6,249 nt of DNA. Origin: Planctomycetaceae bacterium. Lineage in GTDB: Bacteria; Planctomycetota; Planctomycetia; Pirellulales; UBA1268. Of this stretch, positions 1-5,334 are shown piece by piece. The stretch covers positions 1 through 6,249 of the forward strand of contig CANGGC010000173.1 in the NCBI GenBank assembly GCA_947453125.1. Direction: 5' to 3'. Under the pieces are notes generated by a model that did not search any database, had not been told where the DNA came from, and worked only from the letters and a program-made list of their open reading frames with translations. The translations under genes were made by a program, and so were the position numbers. Each line of letters begins with the position of its first letter. Position 1 is the first letter of the stretch.

Positions 1-3
1 CAC

Positions 4-474
4 TCATTCCGGGGAAGAATCGCCCGATGGGCCGCAGTCGGGCTCGAGAGCCTCGATCTTTGCCAGTCTCCGGGCGTGGCGGCCCCCTTCGAAGGGGGTC
101 TCCAGCCAGGTCTGCATCATCTTGTCTTGGAGTTCCTGCCCGAGCATCTCAGCCGACAGGCAGAGGACGTTGAGGTCGTTGTGGCGCCGGCTCATCTCGG
201 CGGTCACCAGATCGTGGCAGGTGGCCGCGCGGACGCCATGCACCTTGTTGGCGGCGATCGCCATGCCGACACCGGTGCAGCAGAGCAGGACCCCACGGTC
301 GACCGTCCCCTGACTCACGCGGTGGGCGACGTCGGCGGCGATATCGGGATAGTCGACGGCGTCGGTCCCGTGACTGCCGCAGTCGACGACTTCATGGCCC
401 ATCCGTTCGAGCAACCCGATGAGCCGCAGCCGTGCCGCGACGCCCCGATGGTCACTGCCAATGGCGATGCGCAT
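4..474 (-). CDS. rpiB: Ribose-5-phosphate isomerase B (RpiB/LacAB family)
   Basis: This cytosolic enzyme of the non-oxidative pentose phosphate pathway should interconvert ribose 5-phosphate and ribulose 5-phosphate. The 156-residue product is close to the usual family length of about 150. Family landmarks are visible in order: the N-terminal IAIGSDHRG (residues 3-11, Asp8-His9), VDYPD (40-44), the active-site loop LLCCTGVGMAIAANK (63-77), CHD (86-88), SRRHNDLNVL (95-104, with His98) and FEGGRH (128-133) for phosphate binding. The catalytic cysteine should be Cys65. The next residue is Cys66, where most relatives have Gly (CGTG). The last 15 or so residues are an unconserved acidic tail. The ATG start is supported by the family N-terminus and by an AGGAG site 10 bases upstream. 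The gene lies 94 bases downstream of the YrdC-phosphatase fusion on the same strand and is probably cotranscribed with it. A related sugar-phosphate isomerase such as LacA/LacB is possible but less likely. Confidence 0.93.
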   Translation of the reverse strand: MRIAIGSDHRGVAARLRLIGLLERMGHEVVDCGSHGTDAVDYPDIAADVAHRVSQGTVDRGVLLCCTGVGMAIAANKVHGVRAATCHDLVTAEMSRRHNDLNVLCLSAEMLGQELQDKMMQTWLETPFEGGRHARRLAKIEALEPDCGPSGDSSPE

Positions 475-484
475 CGATCATCCA

Positions 485-489
485 CTCCT
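485..489 (-). promoter_or_regulatory. Ribosome binding site of rpiB
   Basis: The minus strand reads AGGAG here, separated by 10 bases from the rpiB ATG at 474. It is the only convincing Shine-Dalgarno match in front of a gene in this window, and it supports the chosen rpiB start. Confidence 0.55.
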
Positions 490-491
490 GC

Positions 492-506
492 GTGCCCTGC
501 CGGCAC
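492..506 (-). other. Small inverted repeat just upstream of the rpiB ribosome binding site
   Basis: A perfect 5-bp stem (GTGCC pairing with GGCAC) with a 5-base loop lies 2 bases upstream of the AGGAG site. On the minus strand it follows a run of six T (517-512). The T-run precedes the hairpin, so this is not a standard intrinsic terminator. It could be a minor structure in the rpiB leader, or chance in GC-rich DNA. Confidence 0.25.
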
Positions 507-568
507 CCCTGAAAAAAGAGCCTGAAAGATCCCCGTTCCCGGCCTCCCCGCCCATCGAGCAAATCAGC

Positions 569-1705
569 CTAGGACCGAGGGATCGAGTCCGCCAGTGTAT
601 CGATCCGCGCGGCCAAATGCCCGCGGATTTGCTCGGCACAGCGGCGGTAGGTGGGGAGGGGGGCTCCGATCGGGTCGAGGACGTCCTGCCGGTCGGGGGA
701 GAGCATCGAAACACGCCCTCCGGCCTCCGGAAACTGGGCCAGAACGCCGGCCCGGTGGGAGGCGGTCATCGTCAGGATCACGTCGGCCTGGCGAACGAGA
801 TTTTCGGTCACCGGCTGGCTCTCGTGGCCGGAGAGGTCGGCACCGACCTCCGCCATTGCCTCGAGGGCCCCTGGGCTCGCCTTTCCTCCCCCCCACGCGG
901 AGAGGCCGGCACTGGCGATCACCACCCCGCGGCTCTCGACCTCGTCGGGCCGGCAGCCGAGGCGATCGGCCACCATGAGGCGGAACTGCGCCTCGGCCAT
1001 CGGGCTGCGGCAGGTGTTGCCCGTGCAGACGAAGAGGACCATCAGGCTCGAGAGGCGGCGGATCGTCTCCTCGGAGACGATCCCCGGACGAACGACACGG
1101 ATCCGGGTGGTTTCAATGGCGACGGCCGTGGCGGCCTGGGCATAGCGGGTGCGGCCATCGTCGAGGACGAGCGAGAGATTCGGGGCCGGGCAGGCGAGCA
1201 GGTCCTCGGCCGACACCGGGGCCTGCCCTGCAGCGAGCGGCTCCAGCAACGCGATCGGCCCGGCCAGCATCCGCATGCAGTCGGCGAGCATCGGATGGCC
1301 CGGCACGCGGAGCCGCAGCTGACCATCCCCCGTCACCGCGTCGCGGGCGGCCGGGAGCAATTGATGGACGAGACTGTCGGGGTGATTTCCTTCCACGAGC
1401 GCGACCACCGGCCCCGGCCAGCATCGGCGGGTGAGGCGACGGCCAACGGGGCTCAGGCGTGGCGCCCAGTCAAACGATTCGTCGGCTCCCTTCAGAGCCA
1501 GTGCAAGTCGCGGTTCGCCTGAGCGGACAGGGGCATGGGCCAGCATCGCCTCGACGGTGGCTCGGTGGCGGAGCGAGCCGGCTATCAAATAGTCGGTTTC
1601 GGTGGGGAAGCCGACACATCGCCCTTCGGCAAGCGCCTGGACCGCCCGATGGACGACGTCGCGGGCGTCTTCGGTGCGGCGCAGGTCGATGACCGTTGGC
1701 GGCAT
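569..1705 (-). CDS. Fusion of a divergent YrdC/Sua5/YwlC-like domain and a YwlE-like low-molecular-weight (arginine) phosphatase
   Basis: The product has 378 residues and two domains. Residues about 4-216 resemble the YrdC/Sua5/YwlC fold that makes threonylcarbamoyl-AMP for tRNA t6A. Visible remnants are GFPTET (32-37), WPGPV (96-100), LRVPGHP (132-138) and VVRPG (204-208). The K-x-R pair after the second helix is not evident, and the usual S-T-S-A-N-L-S-G loop reads LLEPLAAG (153-160), so TsaC activity is doubtful. Residues 222-378 form a complete low-molecular-weight phosphatase. The P-loop CTGNTCRS spans 227-234 (nucleophile Cys227, Arg233), and LDPIGAPL near 343-350 carries the probable general acid Asp344. 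Thr231 occupies the position of YwlE Thr11, which favours phosphoarginine. The ATG at 1705 is chosen over an in-frame TTG at 1711. Neither has a clear ribosome binding site. The neighbour rpiB reproduces the ywlC-ywlE-ywlF order of Bacillus. The phosphatase call is firm, while its substrate and the role of the first domain are inferred. Confidence 0.88.
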   Translation of the reverse strand: MPPTVIDLRRTEDARDVVHRAVQALAEGRCVGFPTETDYLIAGSLRHRATVEAMLAHAPVRSGEPRLALALKGADESFDWAPRLSPVGRRLTRRCWPGPVVALVEGNHPDSLVHQLLPAARDAVTGDGQLRLRVPGHPMLADCMRMLAGPIALLEPLAAGQAPVSAEDLLACPAPNLSLVLDDGRTRYAQAATAVAIETTRIRVVRPGIVSEETIRRLSSLMVLFVCTGNTCRSPMAEAQFRLMVADRLGCRPDEVESRGVVIASAGLSAWGGGKASPGALEAMAEVGADLSGHESQPVTENLVRQADVILTMTASHRAGVLAQFPEAGGRVSMLSPDRQDVLDPIGAPLPTYRRCAEQIRGHLAARIDTLADSIPRS

Positions 1706-2004
1706 GGGCAAGGCCGGGGAGTCGGGGGGGCGCCGTGCACGGGGCGTACCGGACGCGCTTCAAGCCCGTCCATCAACACTACCGGGGCCTCCAGCAGCCA
1801 GTCAAGGATCGGTCTGGGGGGATGACGGAGAGAAGGGCCTGCCGCGGACCGCGATCGGCGTCGGCTGAGGATGGGGCGCGACTGGAGGAAAAAGGATTTC
1901 GCCTTGTGGCGGTGCCGCCGACTCCGCTATCAGTCCCCGGCTTCCGCCGCCACACCGCGGCACGAGAGTCGCCGCACCGAGTCGCCGCACCGAGTCGCCA
2001 CCCC
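1706..2004. other. Divergent intergenic region
   Basis: This stretch separates the leftward fusion gene from the rightward BamA-type gene and should hold both promoters. The rightward reading frame stays open through it, but its translation resembles no family and its distal end is built from 13-bp repeats, so it is treated as non-coding. A weak sigma70-like pair on the plus strand (TTGTGG at 1904-1909 and TATCAG at 1928-1933, spacing 18) is too degenerate to call as a promoter. A purine-rich GGAGGAAAAAGG at 1884-1895 resembles a ribosome binding site. It could only serve an in-frame GTG at 1906, which would place about 65 extra residues before the signal peptide. Confidence 0.6.
1966..2004 (+). 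repeat. Three tandem 13-bp repeats directly before the bamA-like start codon
   Basis: The unit GAGTCGCCGCACC occurs exactly at 1966-1978 and 1979-1991, followed by a diverged third copy, GAGTCGCCACCCC, at 1992-2004. The array ends on the base before the ATG at 2005. The 13-bp period is not a multiple of three, which argues against this stretch being coding. It could be a replication-slippage product or a regulator binding array in the 5' leader. Confidence 0.85.
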
Positions 2005-5000
2005 ATGCCCGTCGACCCACGGACGTCAGATTTCCGCGATCTGCAGCCGGTCATCGGCCCGCGGGTGACCTGCGCGCCGCACGGCGGACACCTGTGGAGA
2101 CTGGCCGTCGTGCTGGCAGTCCTCCTCGGCATGTCTCCCGGTCGCTTCGCCGTTGGTCAGGCCCCGGGTGAACTCCTCCCGCCCCCCGCCTCCCCCGGCC
2201 TGCCGGCGGCCGGCGCGGTCTCGCCGGCCGCTGTCCCGCCAGGACTTGTCTCTCCGACAGCCCCGCCCCCCCTCTCCGGCCCCGAGCCGTCGCGTCCCCA
2301 AGCCCCCGCGCCCGCGGCGGCACTGGGAGCCGTCGATGAATCGAATCGGATCGTCGAGGTTCGGATCGAGGGGAATCACGCCACCGAGGTTTCGAAGCTC
2401 CCCAAGCTCGTCACCCGTGCCGGCCAGATCTTCGACGTGCAATCGGTCGAGGAGGACGTCCGCACCCTCCACCGGAGCCGGAAGTTCGTCGATGTCCGCC
2501 CGAAGACGGTGCGGGTCGCCGAGGGGGTCGTGGTGATCTTCCAGGTCGTCGAGCGGCCGATGCTCCGCTACGTGAAGTATGTCGGCAACGAGCGGGTCAC
2601 CACGCGGACGCTGCGGAAGAAGGCAGAGATCGACGTCGGCGATGCGATGGATCCGTATGTCGTCGAGGAGGCCCGCCGCCGGATCGAGTCGTATTACCAC
2701 GAGAAGGGCTACGACAGTGCGAAGGTGACCACGGTCGAGGGGAGCAAGCCCGGCGACAAGGGGGCCGTATTCCTCGTCGACGAGGGAAAGAGCAAGAAGT
2801 CGCTGTGGACGAACTTCGTCGGCAACACGATCGCCACAGACGCCCGGCTGATGACGCAGATCAAGTCGAAGCCCGGCATCTTCTGGCTCATCGGCGGCGA
2901 GATCGACCGTGAGAAGATCGACCAGGACGTCGATCTGATCACGGCCTACTACCGCAGCCTCGGGTTCTTCCAAGCAAAGGTGGGCCGCGAGCTCCAGGTG
3001 GTGCATGGCGGCGGCCGCGATTGGACCCTTCTCACCTTCGTGATCAACGAAGGGCCTCGCTACAACGTCCGCAACATCTCGTTCATCGGAAACAGCAAGT
3101 TCAAGGGGGAGTTCCTCTCCCGCGACCTCAAGCTGAAGAGCGGCGAGCCGTTCAACCAAGCGAAGATGGATGCCGATCTCGGCCTGATCCGCGACATCTA
3201 TGGCGGCCGCGGATTCGTGTTTGCCGACATCCGCGCCGATCCCCGCTTCCTCGAGCAGCCGGGGGAACTCGACCTCGTCTACAACGTCGCCGAAGGGCAA
3301 CGCTACCGGGTCGGCAAGATCAACGTCCGGATCCGCGGTGAGCACCCCCACACGCGCCACAGCACGATCCTCAACCGCCTCTCGTTGCGGCCGGGCGACA
3401 TCCTCGACATCCGCAAGCTGCGCAACGACGAGCGCCGGCTGAAGTCGAGCAGCCTGTTCGCGGCCGACGCCGCCAAGGGGGATGGTCCGCGGATCGTCTT
3501 CAGCAAGCCCGACGACAACGATCAGCAATTGGCCCGTGATCCGAAGCGTTCGGGATTCCGGGGGCAGAGCCCCGACGGCACGGAGCCGGAGGATGCGGTC
3601 ATCGACCTCGTTCTCGAAGGGGAGATCGTCTCCCCGGAAGCCGCCCCCACGAACGGCGGCCAGTTCGTCGCCCCCGCCCCTGCCAATCCGAAGCCACCGG
3701 CCCCGCCGGCCCAGAGCATGGCCCCGGTGTGGCGTGGTCAGAGTCCTCCGCCTGTCTATGCCCAGCCGGCGCCCTATTCCCAACCGGCGCCCTACGCCCA
3801 GCAACCGGTGCAGCCGTTCGGCCAGCAGGCTCCCCAGCAGCCTGGTCAGCCGGTCGTGCCGGGCTCGCTCCCGCCGCGCTACGCCAATCAGCCCGGCTAC
3901 GCCTCCCAGCCCGCTGCCGCCCCTCCCGGGACGACGCCGTGGGGCGGAACGGCGCTGGCCCCAACCGGACCTGAGGCGGTTGACTACGGTCGCACCGCCG
4001 CCCCGCAGCAGCCGGCCTACGTCGCCCAGCAGCCGGTGGCACCAGGCTATCCTGCGAACCCTTCGGCGGCATTCCAGCCCGGCGCGACCGCCCCCGCCCC
4101 CTGGCAGCCGCAGGCTCAGGTCCTTCCTCCTCCTCAAGGCGCGTTCCCTGGCCAGCCGCTTCCCCCAGGATTTCAGCCAGGGTTCCAGCCAGGTATTGCC
4201 GAGCCGCCTCAGGTGTTCCCCGGCCAGGAGCCGTACGTCGTCGTCGATGTCGACGCCGAGGAAACGCAGACCGGCCGCCTCATGATCGGTGCCGGCGTCA
4301 ACTCCAATGCCGGTCTCGTCGGCAACATCGTCGTCGACGAGCAAAACTTCGACATCACGCGCCTGCCGCGGAGTTGGGACGACATCCGCAACGGCACCGC
4401 CTTCCGCGGCGCCGGTCAGCGGTTCCGTCTCGAGGCCGCCCCCGGCACGCAGTTGCAGCGATACACGGCGACGTTTCAGGAGCCCTACCTCTTCGACACC
4501 CGGATCGGGCTGTCGACGAGCGCGTCCTACTACACGCGGGCGTTCTACGACTGGGCCGAGTCGCGGGCCGGCGGGCGTGTCGGCCTCGGCTACCAGTTCG
4601 CCTTTGCCCCCGACCTCTCCGTGAACGCCGGCTTCCGCGGCGAGAGCGTCGATGTCTTCAGACCCCGTGTCTACGCACCGAAGATCCAGGAGATGCTCGG
4701 CACGAACTCCGTCTACGGCTTCAGCACGGGCATCGTCCACGACACCCGCGACAGCCCCTTCCTCCCCACGCAGGGGCATCTGCTGACGTTCGAGTTCGAG
4801 CAGGTCATCGGCACGTTCGTCTATCCCCGTGGCATCCTCGAGGGGCGGCAGTACTTCCTCTTGAACGAGCGCCCCGACGGCTCAGGCCGCCACGTCCTCT
4901 CGATCGGTTCGGTGCTCGGGATGTCGGGCCCCAACACGCCCGCCTACGACAACTTCTATGCCGGTGGCTACAACACCCTCCGCGGCTTCGTGTTCCGTGG

Positions 5001-5301
5001 GGCGAGCCCACGGCAAAACGGGGCGATCATCGGTGGTCCGTTCGAGTGGCTCAACACGGTCGAGTACCTGTTTCCGATCACCGCCGATGACACGCTCCGC
5101 GGCGTTGTGTTCACCGACTTCGGTACCGTCGAATCGAACGTCAGCATCAACCAGATGCGCGTCGCGCCCGGTGTGGGCTTGAGAATCACGCTGCCGGCGA
5201 TGGGTCCGGCGCCGATCGCGCTCGACTTCGCCGTCCCGATCGTCTACGCCCCGTACGACAGCCAGCAGTTGTTCAGCTTCTTCGTCGGCTTCGCGCGGTA
5301 A
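2005..5301 (+). CDS. bamA: BamA/Omp85-type outer membrane assembly protein with five POTRA domains and a long Pro/Gln-rich insert
   Basis: The likely role is folding and inserting beta-barrel proteins into the outer membrane. In the 1098-residue product, a hydrophobic stretch (33-43, LAVVLAVLLGM) with probable cleavage after VGQA (53) is a Sec signal. A Pro/Ala-rich spacer follows (54-109). Five POTRA-like repeats come next (about 116-185, 186-263, 264-352, 353-433, 434-540), the first four each with a GN turn. A Pro/Gln/Ala-rich insert spans 541-742. The barrel (about 743-1098) carries HDTRDSPFLPTQG (912-924) and NFYAGGYNTLRGF (983-995), the Omp85 L6 motif with Arg993. Escherichia coli BamA has about 790 mature residues, so most of the excess lies in the two linkers. 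The last residues are FFVGFAR, without the usual terminal aromatic. ATG 2005 is used. GTG 2065 would give a more ordinary signal peptide, with the hydrophobic core 13 residues in. Neither has a clear ribosome binding site. TamA or another Omp85 paralogue is possible, but five POTRAs favour BamA. Confidence 0.87.
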   Translation: MPVDPRTSDFRDLQPVIGPRVTCAPHGGHLWRLAVVLAVLLGMSPGRFAVGQAPGELLPPPASPGLPAAGAVSPAAVPPGLVSPTAPPPLSGPEPSRPQAPAPAAALGAVDESNRIVEVRIEGNHATEVSKLPKLVTRAGQIFDVQSVEEDVRTLHRSRKFVDVRPKTVRVAEGVVVIFQVVERPMLRYVKYVGNERVTTRTLRKKAEIDVGDAMDPYVVEEARRRIESYYHEKGYDSAKVTTVEGSKPGDKGAVFLVDEGKSKKSLWTNFVGNTIATDARLMTQIKSKPGIFWLIGGEIDREKIDQDVDLITAYYRSLGFFQAKVGRELQVVHGGGRDWTLLTFVINEGPRYNVRNISFIGNSKFKGEFLSRDLKLKSGEPFNQAKMDADLGLIRDIYGGRGFVFADIRADPRFLEQPGELDLVYNVAEGQRYRVGKINVRIRGEHPHTRHSTILNRLSLRPGDILDIRKLRNDERRLKSSSLFAADAAKGDGPRIVFSKPDDNDQQLARDPKRSGFRGQSPDGTEPEDAVIDLVLEGEIVSPEAAPTNGGQFVAPAPANPKPPAPPAQSMAPVWRGQSPPPVYAQPAPYSQPAPYAQQPVQPFGQQAPQQPGQPVVPGSLPPRYANQPGYASQPAAAPPGTTPWGGTALAPTGPEAVDYGRTAAPQQPAYVAQQPVAPGYPANPSAAFQPGATAPAPWQPQAQVLPPPQGAFPGQPLPPGFQPGFQPGIAEPPQVFPGQEPYVVVDVDAEETQTGRLMIGAGVNSNAGLVGNIVVDEQNFDITRLPRSWDDIRNGTAFRGAGQRFRLEAAPGTQLQRYTATFQEPYLFDTRIGLSTSASYYTRAFYDWAESRAGGRVGLGYQFAFAPDLSVNAGFRGESVDVFRPRVYAPKIQEMLGTNSVYGFSTGIVHDTRDSPFLPTQGHLLTFEFEQVIGTFVYPRGILEGRQYFLLNERPDGSGRHVLSIGSVLGMSGPNTPAYDNFYAGGYNTLRGFVFRGASPRQNGAIIGGPFEWLNTVEYLFPITADDTLRGVVFTDFGTVESNVSINQMRVAPGVGLRITLPAMGPAPIALDFAVPIVYAPYDSQQLFSFFVGFAR
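3625..4230 (+). other. Low-complexity Pro/Gln/Ala-rich coding segment between POTRA5 and the barrel
   Basis: This segment encodes residues 541-742 of the BamA-type protein. It is dominated by Pro, Gln, Ala, Gly and Tyr, with short internal repeats such as QPAPYSQPAPYAQ (587-599) and GFQPGFQPG (722-730). It has no predicted secondary-structure pattern by eye and is probably disordered. On its upstream side is a strand-like VIDLVLEGE, and on its downstream side a similar VVVDVDAEETQTG. It therefore sits at the last POTRA5 strand, immediately before barrel strand 1. Confidence 0.8.
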
Positions 5302-5334
5302 CGACGCGGCCAATTGACCCTGTCGACCCCCGAC

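Noticed and set aside
512..546. A rho-independent terminator between the fusion gene and rpiB (GAGGCC and GGCTC arms, then six T on the minus strand)
   Set aside because: The stem is only 5 bp with a bulge and a loop of about 18 bases, too weak to call. It would also separate genes that look cotranscribed.
419..1522. A 367-residue plus-strand open frame across the fusion gene
   Set aside because: It is antisense to the YrdC-phosphatase gene, whose catalytic motifs are clear. Its own translation is Arg/Gly/His-rich without motifs.
1904..1933. A sigma70-like promoter (TTGTGG, then TATCAG, spacing 18) for the BamA-type gene
   Set aside because: Only about half of the -35 and two-thirds of the -10 positions match, which is expected by chance in 300 bases.
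1696..2004. An N-terminal extension of the BamA-type protein from the TTG at 1696 or the ATG at 1822
   Set aside because: It would place about 100 (from 1696) or 60 (from 1822) unconserved residues before the signal peptide, would overlap the start of the divergent gene if begun at 1696, and would run through 13-bp repeats that break codon periodicity.
3757..4200. A CRISPR or DNA-level repeat array in the Pro/Gln-rich segment
   Set aside because: The repetition is at the protein level in short irregular motifs with varied codons. There are no uniform repeats and spacers.
2026..4779. A 917-residue open frame on the minus strand opposite the BamA-type gene
   Set aside because: It lies entirely antisense to a well-supported Omp85 gene, is dominated by Arg/Gly/Asp/Val as expected from reverse reading of GC-rich codons, and shows no recognisable domain. 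It is a composition artefact.
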